This document shows positions 1 through 10,574 of a DNA stretch of 64,000 nt, one piece after another. Origin of the DNA: Ceratothoa steindachneri (lineage: Eukaryota > Arthropoda > Malacostraca > Isopoda > Cymothoidae); assembly GCA_963969495.1 (NCBI GenBank), contig OZ018322.1, positions 160,232,848-160,296,847 on the forward strand. Reading direction: 5' to 3'. Every line of letters begins with the position of its first letter. Within the stretch, counting starts at the first letter, position 1. Both the position numbers and the translations under genes were made by a program. Below the pieces are notes generated by a model. That model worked only from the letters and a program-made list of their open reading frames with translations. It did not search any database and was not told the DNA's origin.

Positions 1-1287
1 AATTGAGGATACAAAAAGTTACATATTAACTAAAAAATAAAACTTTCCCTGTAGAAAATCTGATTCACATAAATAATAGACATCGCTCTTGTTAATTTTA
101 TTCTCGCCTGTTCTTCTTTTTTTTTAAATAATTGTCGAAATAATTATTTTTGGAATAAATTACATTTACAAAAGAGTTTATGAAAGGCAACGAATGAATC
201 TGACGCTTAAAGAATAACTTGAAAGATTTTAGGTCTTAATTTCAATCTGTGATTGTTTAAGCATGACAGATGTGGAAGTACTTCTTGATAAGAACTGCAA
301 TTTGAAAATAATTATTTACTTACTGATAACCTTGCTAAGCGCAGTTCTGATCCAATCAAAAATGCCAATGTAGAGCTGCTAACGCAGTAACAATATAATG
401 ACCAATTTAACCATTCTTGGCTTTAGGAATCTAAGGGCTTTACGTCAATTACTATTGTATCTGTGATCTCAAAAATGACGGAATGTTTTCAAAAAATCAT
501 TTTTCAAAAAGTGCCATACATAGAAAAATGAACAATTTGTGTTAATTGTACGTTAATTTAGAATATATTCTCTACATGATTGCCATTTCCTTGTAAACAC
601 AGGGTAGTTGACTATCACACTCACGGCAAACACGTGTCAACATATGTGGCGTTATGTATGCAATCCCAATGTATTCCATGTTCTTAGTGTTTTCCTTTTA
701 CGCCAGGTGCTTTAAGTGCAACCCCCTTACCCCAATTTAGTGATGTGAGATCAAGAGATCTCGCGGCGCCTCGAACCAACTATGAGGATATTTTTACCCG
801 TTCTTTATATGAACAGCGGCATTCTTGAATGAAACCTGAAAAACAACATATTTTCCTATCTAAGAGCAAATGCAAGTTCTTTGGGTGGTAACAACTACCC
901 GAAACCTTGTATTGCAGATCATAGAACAATACAGTACCAGTACAAGAGAAAGAAATTTGACGTGAATGAGCAATGAGACAGAAAACAGGAGTTTTTGAAG
1001 GTCAACAGAAATGGACATTGGAAGTACACAAGGATCAAATAGAATAAAACACGTCACAAAGAAGGCACTCCATACTGAGTGCTGGTCAGATGCTATACCG
1101 TTAAACTATCGGGCAGAGAGAGACTCAATTCCACCCAAAAACATTACACTATGACACCCATTATCTCCCTAAGCAACCTCTAAGCCTTTAAATTGTGAAC
1201 GGGTAAGAAGATATGGTATAAAAAATTTCTTTTGAAGTTCCTAGCTATATATTTCATTATGTCAATATCACACTATGTCTCGCTATG
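1..1287. other. AT-rich stretch without a recognisable gene
   Basis: I see no coding region longer than chance and no RNA gene here. The patch at about 1066-1180 resembles 5530-5610: both contain a variant of 'actgagtg', then 'acactat', then 'cacacc' or 'gacacc' and a 'cttaa' or 'ctaag' run, in the same order. It is probably a fragment of the same dispersed element that carries the LINE relics to the right. Confidence 0.4.
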
Positions 1288-1450
1288 TCAATTTGGAACC
1301 CTTCAGTTGTTTTACATTCTCTTTCGAATGATATAATTGTCAAAGTCCTCCCAAGGTGGGTCCAGGAATTATTGAAAGTTTTAAAATCTTAAGGTCATAA
1401 ATCACAATGAGTGAGAGCAAGCAATTTTGGTCCTCAGACTTTGTTATTTT
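1288..1450 (+). repeat. Partial copy of the 127-bp repeat seen at 4506-4970
   Basis: The string around 'ttttacattctctttcgaat' followed by 'gatataattg', 'gtcctccca', 'ggaattattgaaagtttt' and 'aaggtcataaat' recurs at about 4825-4925 with minor changes. This copy and the larger array bracket the first LINE relic in the same orientation. That suggests the LINE sits inside, or was mobilised with, an older repeat field. Confidence 0.7.
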
Positions 1451-1849
1451 GCCCTTCAGGAGGGCTAGAGTTTAAAATATACGGACTTCTCTGCAGGACC
1501 TGAATAATATTATTAAATCTAATACCCATGATGATAAATATTTAGACCCACATGTTAATAAAGGAATTTTAATAAATAAAATCAATAAATTATGCCATTC
1601 AAAAATTAGAAATGGATTTTACTATCATGCCATCGCGATGAACTAAATTATTCGATACCTATTGACTTGACAATGAAATTTATCTAGTACTCAGCTAAAG
1701 AGAAACCGAAATTAAATATTACACAAAGTTAGTGAAGGGATGAATTGCGGAAAAGTGAAGAAATTAAATCAAGAAGAAAGATAAAATAAACAACATAAAT
1801 AAATCCACTGCCATCGATCTCTCATTATTTAACCAGCAGAATGCTTTGA

Positions 1850-3830
1850 CTTTTTTGGGTAGGTCTCTAATAGCGTTCGTGGTTGTGACCACTACCCTAT
1901 TTACTTACTCACCATAGACTCGCCCCATCGCGCACGCCTTGCTAAAATGTGTCTAGCACGTACAGACTGCGGAAATTACCAAGAAGAGTGTTTCCTCGAG
2001 GATAGAGCCAATCACTTTGCTACGGTGTGCAAAGCTGTAGATTATTTCATATCCAGACTCAACCTTGCAGCTACACTAAGTATTCCACGCACGTACAGGT
2101 CCCTCATACATCGACCAGTTCCATGGAGGAACCATGATTGTGCGAATTCCAAACGAGTAACTTGCCTTGCCGAAAGATGATTCCCATCTCAGCCGAACTC
2201 TGAAAATCTAAAAGTGGCCTTCCTCCGAACAGGAGCACGTTATCTATGGACTATCAAGACGGGGCGACTATTTCTCGGGGGTATCATACTTGGATACAAT
2301 CTCTTCATCCATACCTATATATAATTTATGGCAAAAAGCTAAGGAAATGAAAGGGAAATATATATATTCTACCACGCCAATCCTAAACCTTAATGGAACT
2401 TAGATCGCTGACCCGTCCAATGTAGAAGGCGCAATTCATTTCTACTTTGAATCAATTTCTCGGGGAACCATGAATTTTCCAACAGTCAAAAGGAGACTTT
2501 AGGTGAAAAGAAAGACATTGACTTTTCCAATGTCTCTCAGTTTATAAATTCTTGTGGATGCCTTAAATGCCTACCATGATATCTCTCCGGGGCTAGATGA
2601 TGGCCTATACACATTACTACGTCATTTACCTGTCTAAAGATTTAACTGCGGTTAAATTCTTGTATCTGTAAACTGTTTGAAAAATAGATAAATCTTCGTC
2701 TAATATGTATCCTCGAGCAAGAAACGTTATTCAGTCCTTCTCAATGTGGATTCCACATAGGAGGTTTTTTTCATCGAATCAAAGATCTGCAATGGAATTA
2801 ACTCCAACCAGCATCATATAACCATATTTTTTACCCGTAAAAGGCCTATGATACATCATGGAGAGATGGCAACCTGCAGTCTTTGTATAATCTTTGTCTC
2901 AGAGTACGTCTCACTATTTTATTAAAGGTTTTTGACTAACAGGTTTCCATGGATGCTGGTTGCAGGTAAGCTAATGTCAGAATACTGTCTCCCAGGTGGA
3001 ATTCCTCAGGGCAGTGTTTGGAGTGTTAAACTCTTTGATATAGCGATAAATAACATTGTAAAGGTACTACCAGATGGCTTAATTGGTACTTTGTACGTAG
3101 ATGTTTTTTCTGCAAGTAGAAAAACGAATTCAGTCTGCCACTAATTGCGATTTTTATCTTTAAGGACTTTTGCCGTTCACTTCTTTAGATCCCACACAGT
3201 TCACTCAGACCTAGATTCGTTCCTTTACGGAAAAGAATACCATGCAAAGAAGAAACCCGGTTCTTGGGATTCATATTTTACAAAAGTTTAACGTTGGTTC
3301 CTTATCTCAATTTTATCAAGATTCATTGCCTCCGAGCCATTGATATGCTAAAAAAACTTGCACAAACTAGCAAGAAGTTGACTGTAAGACACTTCTCTTG
3401 TTTCAGAAAGTTCGGATACTCTCCAAGTTAGAATATGTGTGTAAGGTTTACTCTTCTACCACATCTACTTCACTCACGATTTTGGCCTCATTACTCCATA
3501 ATGGCGTTTGACTGGCAACATGAGCATTTAGGTCATCTCCCATTCTAAGCTTGCTTTCAGATGATGAATTCCTGCTTCAAGAACTTCGACGCCACTCTCA
3601 AATAATGCGGAGTTGGTATCGGATTAAATGTTGGCCCGATTCAAAGAATGACGAAAATTATCAACTGACTCTCGATCCCAATCATTTATTCACCAGACCA
3701 AGTCTGCCCATGCCATTCGGTAATAGAACCAAATACCTACTTGATTCACTTATCGACCCTATGAGGTGCAAATATGCCAATTTATGGTTATACGGGTTGT
3801 TTTTTGGCTCCTTTCGTAAATGATCTTTCG
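1850..3830 (+). pseudogene. LINE relic 1 (Jockey/I/R1-like non-LTR retrotransposon), endonuclease end to post-RT region
   Basis: This is a decayed ORF2 of a non-LTR retrotransposon, which would encode an APE-type endonuclease and a reverse transcriptase. Pieces appear in the expected order but in different frames. 'CDHYPI', the SDHxPI end of the endonuclease, is near 1890. The linker to RT ending 'VPWRNHDCANSKR' lies in the open stretch 1947-2180. An RT palm motif 'ISPGLDDGLYTLLRHLP' is near 2580-2640. At 2932-3144 'GGIPQGSVWSVKLFDIAIN' is followed by 'LYVDVF', where the catalytic YxDD has become YVDV. A post-RT segment 'LRAIDMLKKLAQTS' is near 3330-3370, and 'AFRSSPILSLLSDDEF' with 'LQELRRHSQIMRSWYR' falls at 3510-3620. 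Stops and frameshifts separate all parts, so it cannot be active. The clade call rests on the C-terminal pattern. Confidence 0.8.
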
Positions 3831-4505
3831 TAAGAGCTATCTTATTTACAATACTGGCAATTTTTACTCAACCCATATCATTTTACTATATTCACTCATC
3901 CATTGCTCTCCGAGAACTGAACCATTTTAATCGTTACCACCCTTTGGGCAGAACCATAAATCAGTGGATTTGTATTCTAGAAAAACCTGGAAAAAATGTA
4001 AAATCATTGATGGGTAACTTTTCATGTAAGTAAGCTGATATCCTGTCGAGGACAGAATCAAGACAACTTATCACCACACGCAATCTTGTGCCAACCTGTC
4101 ATCTTCTACAAAGGAACACCAGATGCATCTTGAGTTGTTGGCGGCAACATTGGGATACAACCAGCCCGAATAAATGTACAACATCTGACTGGGCACCGAT
4201 ATTTTATAGTAGTAAGAAAGACTCCCTCTGATGTGGCAAAGATCGATCGTGTGCCTAAAAATAGGCAACACAAGGTTTAAAACACGGACACCTAATCGAG
4301 GGGCGCCCTGCCCCATGATGTGAAGCATGTTTGGTTCCCTGTACTGCACAACACAGTGACTAAGTGCACAAGCTTTGGGAGCTGCGTTGTCGCCCCCTCC
4401 TTGAACACCGAAAAAGAAACAGTTCCTTTTCGCTTGCCACAATCCTCTTTTGTTTTTGTAATAACGTATCTATTCGGCCACGTCTTCCCAAGATTTGCTC
4501 TGTAA
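3831..4505. other. Probable 3' tail of LINE relic 1 or unassigned
   Basis: No convincing domain is visible. A 123-codon open stretch on the minus strand at 4071-4442 has no recognisable motif and lies over what should be the downstream part of the LINE. I treat it as chance. Weak plus-strand similarity to a LINE C-terminal region around 4040-4200 cannot be relied on. Confidence 0.3.
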
Positions 4506-4970
4506 TTATTTTGTTTGGGCTTAACATCATAATTCTTCGGCCGATTCTAATCAAATTTAAACGCCTTATGTTATTTGAAATTCTCTATCGAATATTATAA
4601 TTGCTAAGGTCCTCCAAGGCTTAACCAAGGAACTATTTTGTTTTAGATATAACATCATAAGTATTTGGACCATTCTAACTAAATTTGAAATCCGAATGTT
4701 GTTTTACATTCTCTTTTCAATGATATAATTGGACAGGTACTTCCACGGTTAGCCCGGGAATTATGTTTTTGTGGCTATAACATCATAATTATTCTGCTGA
4801 TTCTAACGTTATTTGAAACCCCTATTTTGTTTCACATTCTCTTACGAATGATATAACTGCCAAGGTCCTCCCAAAATTCGTCCCGGAATTATTGAAAGTT
4901 TAAAAGGTCATAAGGTCATAAATTAGAATTTGAGAGAGCACGCGCCTTTTTGGTGAGCAGACATTTTTTA
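4506..4970 (+). repeat. Tandem repeat, about 127-bp unit, 3.5 copies
   Basis: Units begin near 4506, 4634, 4761 and 4889. Each carries 'taacatcataa', 'attctaac' or 'attctaat', 'ttttacattctct' or a variant, 'gatataatt', and a GGTCCTCC/GGTACTTCC-like block before 'ggaa'. The last unit is truncated and runs into 'gaaagtttaaaaggtcataa'. Units differ by many substitutions, so the array is old. Confidence 0.85.
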
Positions 4971-5689
4971 TAACAATTTTCTCCAATTCGCTTACTTAAA
5001 ATCTTTTTAGGATTAAATCTTAAATTTGAAATTTGCCAATGACCATGTAGTCGAAATGTATATCTGTTAAAAATGGCCATATATTCACACCACTCTAAAT
5101 CATGAAATTAATGAATAAATCAGCCTTTTGTCCAAATCCCCTGTACTTTCCTTTCTCTAAACCCCCTCCCTCTTGCTCTTAGGGTACTTTCTTTCCTTGT
5201 AACTCCTTGTACTCCTACCTCAATCGGCTCATCTCCCCTCAACTGTCCCCACCTTCCATTCTATTGTTCTCACCACCTCTTTTTCTGCTCCACCACTTCG
5301 TTCACTGTTGCCACACTTCTTCTCTGTTATCACCTCTCCTCCTTCTGCTCACAGTATATCACATAACAACGGAAAACCCCTACTCTCGAGCTCAACCCGA
5401 CATGCCTCCACAGACACTTGTGAAGTTAGTCAACCCTAGCTTTAATCTAATGGTAGAATGCCGAGAGATCAAGAAAAGGAGAGCGGCTGCGGTTAACACA
5501 ACCTCGCATACACTTTACTCCTGAACATAGCACTACTGAGTGTTGTGCAGCTAAACCGAAACAAACTACACTACACTATCACACCTATACATTGCTTAAC
5601 TCCTCTCTGTCCACCTTCACTAATAAATTAGAAACTTACATAACGTCCTAATACAGAAAAAGGCAAAGACTCAAAACACCTTAAACAAA
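4971..5689. other. Pyrimidine-rich tract, no supportable gene
   Basis: The plus strand is strongly C+T rich from about 5140 to 5360, giving a 105-codon open stretch at 5207-5524 that is mostly Ser, Pro and Leu. This is composition, not domain content. Positions 5530-5610 share a patch with 1066-1180. The tract may be the 5' untranslated part of LINE relic 2. Confidence 0.4.
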
Positions 5690-6560
5690 TACAAGCCAGG
5701 AGGACCTAGGCAAGATACTAGAACGCGTCGTAAACAGCAGACTCCAAATTTTGTTAGAGGAAAGAGACTGATTCTCCCTCTGCCAATATGGTTTCTGAAA
5801 GGTCCAAGAACCTAAGTTATTCTGACATCGTTCATGACATATTTCAAAACTGCACAAAAAGCAAGGCAGAAAGTACTCTTCACTAGTAAGAAGGGAGAGA
5901 AGGCCTTCGACAAAGTATGGCAGGAGGGACTCAATTGGAAATTATCCAACAACATGGATCTCATTATCTGGACCAGAAGGCTTCTCTCCGAATTCCTGAC
6001 CAACTGGAGTTGCCATTTAAAATAACAATACAGGTCAGCTGCAATCAAATTACGCTCAGGGGTATCCCATGGTAGCATACTGGCACCAATACTTTACATA
6101 ATGTACAAATTCAACAGCGCAAACCCACTTGAAATATGTAGATACACATAAACATGCCATATTCCAACGACAAATCCATTCTTGTCTGTCGTCGAAGACC
6201 AGGAGGGATCGAATACCTCGCACAGATAATTCTAAACGCAAAGTCAGAATATGGGAATAATTAGCTAAGAGTTACCAACCCACAGATGGCACAGGTGACA
6301 CAATACGGTAAACCAATCACTACATGCATAACTTACACTATACACACACCGGACCTAAAAGCCTGACCCACAAGATTGACATCTCACCCAACACAAAAAT
6401 CTTATGGGCAACATACGACACGCTCATGATCTTTTACCCACACAAAACCATGATTCAAACAAGGGCCAAAAACTCTAACAAGAAGCTGTGCCCTTCCAGC
6501 TGGAAACTACAACTACAAATATATAAAACACTTATTAGTTCACTTATTACATAAAATCCA
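5690..6560 (+). pseudogene. LINE relic 2 (Jockey-like reverse transcriptase fragment)
   Basis: A broken reverse transcriptase of a non-LTR element. Readable parts are 'LGKILERVVNSRLQ' near 5705-5745, 'QYGF' near 5785, and 'KKGEKAFDKVWQEGL' at 5891-5935 (the A/F-D-x-VW motif of RT domain A). The expected G-x-PQGS-x-LSP block appears as 'GVSHGSILAPILYIMY' near 6060-6107, and a weak YADD position as 'CRYTYKHAIF' near 6135. The thumb and post-RT region continues as a divergent 76-codon open piece at 6324-6554. Stops and frame changes are frequent, and no endonuclease domain was found upstream. Confidence 0.7.
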
Positions 6561-6730
6561 ATTACACTCGCACCTGCGTCTCACAGAGAGTAGAAGGAAG
6601 CATATCACATTCAAAACTCTGCTCTAAAGCGCGCCTGTCGCTGTCCTATGTACACAAGTGTGGCCACACTACAGAAAAATAACAAATTAACAACACTGGA
6701 CTAATATGCCCAAATGCGTTTAACGTACTC

Positions 6731-7396
6731 AAAAACGCTAATCGAAAGGATAGTTTTTTTGGCTATCTCAGAGAATGCCTATTTTAAGGTCTACCTTTTC
6801 GTGTAGGTGAGAAGAGCTTCTTCCGAAGGCTTTGAGGAAGACTGGTTTGCCAAAAAATAGCCTTTTAACCGCATAATTAATTGCGTTACTGCAATAATTT
6901 TTCTTAATTTATAAGGTGTGGTAAAAATGGAGAATCAAACAAATTTTCCATTCTCTTCGAAAAGCAAGGGTGACACTTAAAAACGCTAATCAAAAGATAG
7001 TTTTTTTGGCTATCTGAGAGAACGCCTATTTTGAGTGCTACCTTTTCGTGTATGTGAGAAGAGCTCCTTCCGATGGCTTTAAGGAAGACTGGTTTGCCAA
7101 AAAATAGCCTTTTAACCACATAATTAATTGCGTTACTGCAATAAATTTTATTAATTTATAAGGTGTGGCGAAAATGGAGAATCAAACAAATTTTCCATTC
7201 TCTTCGAAAAGCAAGAGTGACACTTAAAAACGCTAATCGAAAGATAGTTTTTTGGCTATCTGAGAGAATGCCTATTTTAAGTGCTACCTTTTCGTGTATG
7301 TGAGAAGAGCTCCTTCCGAAGGCTTTGTGGAAGACTGGTTTGCCAAAAAATAGCCTTTTAACCGCAAAATTAATTGCGTTACTGCAATAATTTTTC

Positions 7397-7399
<3 letters not shown>
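6731..7399 (+). repeat. Tandem repeat, about 247-bp unit, nearly 3 copies
   Basis: Units start at about 6731, 6980 and 7226 with 'aaaaacgctaatc'. Each includes a small inverted repeat 'gatagttttttggctatc', then 'gagaagagctccttccgaag', 'gactggtttgccaaaaaata' and 'cataattaattgcgttactg'. The third copy is cut off by a (TA)n array. The 'gagaagagctccttccgaag' to 'ttttaacc' part recurs at 48200-48268, again ending in (TA)n, so it belongs to a dispersed element with a microsatellite end. Confidence 0.9.
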
Positions 7400-7467
<68 letters not shown>

Positions 7468-7468
7468 G
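7400..7468. repeat. (TA)n microsatellite
   Basis: An almost pure TA dinucleotide run. It joins the 247-bp repeat on the left to the end of the minus-strand LINE relic on the right. Confidence 0.95.
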
Positions 7469-7474
7469 CTCTGA

Positions 7475-9100
7475 TTCTTTTTTGATTGTGATATATTTTC
7501 TGTCTCAAGGACCTATCGATACTAGGGGTTTTCAAGATTCATTTTGATGCTCAATATATACCTTACTTTTTTCTAGGTTTTCTCTTAAACTTGTATTTAA
7601 TATTTTCTCCTAGTACTTTCATTTCGAATTCCACAAGTTAAATCACTCTAAAATTCTCTTTTTCATTCGGAGGTATTCTTGTTTTCGGGATCAAGATTAA
7701 TTGTTATACCTCGAATTAGTTAGGATAGTATCTAGTATTCAAGCATACGTTGAGTATGTTCTTCAATCCTTGGATCACTTTGCCTGGTGCTTTGCTAAAG
7801 TTGATTTAGAGGAGCCCTGTAAAATCGGCTATTTTTGTTTAAATGATTAAGCCGCGATTTCAAGTTATTCTGTGTAAATGTTTGCTCTATTACCATTATT
7901 TCCATTTGTGTGATGGTTTACTTGACCTGTTGGACGAGTTCTATCCAGGTTTTCTTTTAATTGGTCAACAATGCCTTCCTCAAATTCGCCTAACAAACTA
8001 ATATTTTCCTCATCGCTTACGTTAAATATACTCCTCTAATGTTCTCTTAGGATAACTTAAACTTCTTTTTCTTCTTCTATGATGCTTCATTGGTAGCTTA
8101 AAATCTAATTTTGGCTTACCTGGTAATCCTCCCAATGTTTTAGCTCCTCTCCCGGAGTGAGGCTCGGCTGTAAACTCGCGTTCTTACCTCATCCCAATTA
8201 GTCCTTTTTGTTTCTATAATTTTGTTTGACAGGTCCTGCTTGCACACTCATTTTCCTACCATACTCTTAATAGATCGCCAAAGGGTTCTCCCTCTCTTTT
8301 CGCCTAATTTTAATTCTCACTATACAGTTTTCATATCTTCCATCCATCTGCATTTTTTATCGTTTGGCATTTGATTCGCGGAATAATTTCTTCTTCCGCA
8401 TTTCTGTGATGATTGGTTAATGGATCCAGTTTTTCGTCGATCTCAGCCAGGTTCACATCGTCTAGGTCTTTTGGGATATATTGTTCCAGACTGTTTTTCT
8501 ATATTTTTCCCAATCTGCCTCTCTATGTATATGCTTTTATATCTGCACTTGCATTTGAATCGGATTCTTACTGATGATAACTAGAATCCCTGCGCGGTAA
8601 CGACATGGGATTAATTAGTTCCATGTAGTAATAAAATGAATAATTTCCCAGCTAGGATAATGACTGATTTCGTGGCCACTCTTCCTGTTATATACGAGGG
8701 AGATCGGGGCCGAGTTGTTGGACGATGTGTGCTAACAACAGCAACTTTAGGCATCACCTTGCCCCGTTGGTTGAACTGAACCTGGATTTTCTACACCATG
8801 TGTTAATATCAACGAGTAGTTAGTGAGACTTCTTCTGCTAAACAACTCGGTGAAGTTGGGGAACGGGAGAAAGTCCCGTATTTGCGGTTCGTATGCGGTT
8901 GCAATTGTCAATTCCCCAAATTCTATGGCTATTTTAACTGACAGATACAATTCTCCCAATCCGTGTATTTCTTTGTATTTTATATTTCTTTTGATGACTA
9001 TTGCCAGCCCATTACATCTTTCTGGGGAATGGTTGTTTGCTAAATGTTGGTAGTTCTAAATTTTGATATCTTCATTTTCTGTATTGAATGCCATGTCCAG
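7475..9100 (-). pseudogene. LINE relic 3, endonuclease plus N-terminal RT, minus strand
   Basis: Read on the minus strand from about 9100 downwards. An endonuclease segment in the open stretch 8959-8747 contains 'GELTIATAYEPQ', the TIxTAYxPP signature of APE endonucleases of R1/Jockey/I-type LINEs. A linker with 'ADWEKYRKTVWNNI' follows near 8520, then 'DVNLAEIDEKLDPLTNHH' near 8440. An RT N-terminus follows with 'FNVSDEENISLLGEF' near 8000, a KAPG-like 'KHQAK' near 7800, the 'NLNV' to 'LNTRYYP' region near 7750, a PKPGK-like patch near 7690 and 'FEMKVLGENIKYKF' near 7620-7580. The (TA)n array cuts it before the catalytic palm. Multiple stops make it inactive. Confidence 0.7.
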
Positions 9101-9536
9101 ATTTTAGGATTATATTGCATCGATTTCTCTTTATATATTTCCATATTCTATACTTTTTCCGGTCCATCCGTTCGCGATGATTTGTTGGTTAATCTTTTTG
9201 CGCATGTTTGGTCTCTCTGGGCTTTGTTCCGGCCGTGCTTCTCGTCATCCAAGTTTTGGGGGGTGGGGGTTGGCTCTTATTTCAATTTTATTTAGTCTTT
9301 TGCTACTTCGGCGAAAAGGATTTTGTTCACATCCTCTAGCTCGTAGTCGTGATTATCTTGATTAGTTCAACAGTCATTCTAGTGTACAGGAGTTCGCAAA
9401 TTATTTGGTTCGGTGGTAGTTCATGTTCGGGGACTACTCACAAAGGTACCCTTTTTATAAGCACTGTTGGTTCATCTTCTTGGGTGGGGCAGAGCCCCCA
9501 TTTTATTAAGCTGAATGGTGATAGGTATGTGGGGTA
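9101..9536. other. Unassigned, possibly the LINE relic 3 ORF1 junction
   Basis: Moderately G+T rich on the plus strand, with open stretches of 62-83 codons that lack motifs. By position, upstream of the endonuclease of relic 3 on the minus strand, it could be the end of that element's ORF1. I cannot show this. Confidence 0.25.
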
Positions 9537-9602
9537 TACGTAGGTGAGTCAAAAAGTTCTCAGACAAATGGCATAAAATTTTTATTTGTAATAATACTGT
9601 AA

Positions 9603-9770
9603 TCATTTTTCTACATAAGCTCCATTAACATCTATACACTTTCTTAATCTATGAATCCAACGGTAAAGACCATCTTTGTAGAATTCACGGGGTTGTCTCT
9701 GGCACCAAGTAATGACCTGCTTTTTTGCTTCATCTAATGATTGAAACCGGGTTCCTTTTAGGTGTCCCTT
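9603..9770 (-). pseudogene. Mariner transposase C-terminus, left arm copy
   Basis: About 55 codons on the minus strand, the mirror image of 9908-10074. It ends with a stop whose complement is 'tca' at 9603-9605. The reading frame contains the mariner C-terminal pattern W-C-x-R-x-P-x-E-F-Y-x-D-G-L-Y, then R-x-x-K-C-I-D-x-N-G-x-Y-V-E-K. The catalytic DD34D/E residues lie upstream in intact transposases and are absent here. Confidence 0.8.
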
Positions 9771-9777
9771 TAAATTT

Positions 9778-9887
9778 GGTTAGGTTAGGTTAGGTTAGGT
9801 TAGGTTAGGTTAGGTTAGGTTAGGTTAGGTTAGGTTAGGTTAGGTTAGGTTAGGTTAGGTTAGGTTAGGTTAGGTTAGGTTAGGTTA
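9778..9887 (+). repeat. (GGTTA)n = (TTAGG)n telomere-type repeat, 22 copies
   Basis: 110 bp of perfect pentamers. They are followed at once by the complementary orientation, CCTAACCTAACC at 9888-9899. TTAGG is the ancestral arthropod telomere repeat. The G-rich strand runs 5' to 3' toward the palindrome centre, the orientation expected of two telomere-capped ends joined head to head. Confidence 0.95.
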
Positions 9888-9907
9888 CCTAACCTAACCA
9901 AATTTAA

Positions 9908-10074
9908 AGGGACACCTAAAAGGAACCCGGTTTCAATCATTAGATGAAGCGAAAAAGCAGGTCATTACTTGGTGCCAGAGACAACCCCGTGAATTCTACA
10001 AAGATGGTCTTTACCGTTGGATTCATAGATTAAGAAAGTGTATAGATGTTAATGGAGCTTATGTAGAAAAATGA
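9908..10074 (+). pseudogene. Mariner transposase C-terminus, right arm copy
   Basis: An open frame of about 55 codons ends at a TGA at 10072-10074. It includes 'QVITWCQRQPREFYKDGLYR' followed by 'WIHRLRKCIDVNGAYVEK', a typical mariner-family C-terminus. The sequence after the stop ('ttacagtattattacaaata') leads directly into the terminal repeat, the normal layout of a mariner 3' end. It starts abruptly at the telomeric repeat. Confidence 0.85.
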
Positions 10075-10138
10075 TTACAGTATTATTACAAATAAAAATT
10101 TTATGCCATTTATCTGAGAACTTTTTGACTCCCTCGTA

Positions 10139-10574
10139 TATACTTGCGTGTCTATTAGTCCCTAACCGCCTGCCTAGTGTACACACGCTGTGACCTTATT
10201 ACCACTACAAGACCTACCCTATAAAATCCTCCTCAAGTTTCGGGCTTGTTTCCCAAAGGGGACTCCTTCTTTACGCACCCTACGGGACTTCCGTCGTAAG
10301 TTTATTTAACCCTACTACCAAGAAGTTCTGAGATCTTTGAAAGTCACGTTATATTGCATGAGATGTAAGGAAGTGGTAGTTCTTAGTTAAGGGGGTTATA
10401 TGTTCTGATCTTGCCCTCGCACACTTGTTCGAATAAGTGCATGCCTATCTTCCGTTTTTTTCTGGAAAATAAATTCTTCTCTCTTTCAAGATACAATCGC
10501 TTTTTTATGTTAGTTAAATGCTTTACCATAGTTGCACTGGTGCGTCTAACAAATCCCTATCACCCAAATAGTTC
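10139..10574. other. No recognisable feature
   Basis: I see no open frame with a motif and no repeat linking it to neighbours. It is somewhat GC-richer from 10150 to 10320. Confidence 0.4.

Larger units (their letters stand above)
9537..10138. mobile_element. Foldback element: inverted dimer of a mariner 3' end around telomeric repeats
   Basis: The two halves are near-perfect reverse complements of about 235 bp. The left end reads 'cgtaggtgagtcaaaaag' with 'ttctcagacaaatgg'. The right end, reverse-complemented, reads 'cgagggagtcaaaaag' with 'ttctcagataaatgg'. A TA dinucleotide flanks each end, as expected for Tc1/mariner target duplication. The arms meet through (GGTTA)n on the left and a short CCTAACCTAACC on the right, so the whole unit can fold into one long hairpin. 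Each arm encodes the same transposase C-terminus pointing outwards. There is no N-terminal or catalytic region, so it is non-autonomous. Confidence 0.9.

Noticed and set aside
4071..4442. 123-codon minus-strand frame as a gene
   Set aside because: It overlaps the expected 3' part of a plus-strand LINE relic and shows no motif. A second frame on the other strand is also open.
5207..5524. Secreted or membrane protein with a hydrophobic N-terminus
   Set aside because: The apparent hydrophobic segment comes from a C+T-rich tract. No conserved features follow.
6731..7399. CRISPR array
   Set aside because: The repeats are about 247 bp head-to-tail with no spacers, and the DNA is animal in character.
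7284..7535. Protein-coding frame rich in Tyr-Ile repeats; similar frames at 23872-24278, 24403-24585, 48191-48523 and 51380-51616
   Set aside because: The TYR/ILE runs are translations of (TA)n microsatellites. Only the flanking Penelope or LINE codons have meaning.
9778..9887. Chromosome end (true telomere)
   Set aside because: The TTAGG run is internal, only 110 bp, and is followed by the inverted arm and ordinary sequence on both sides.
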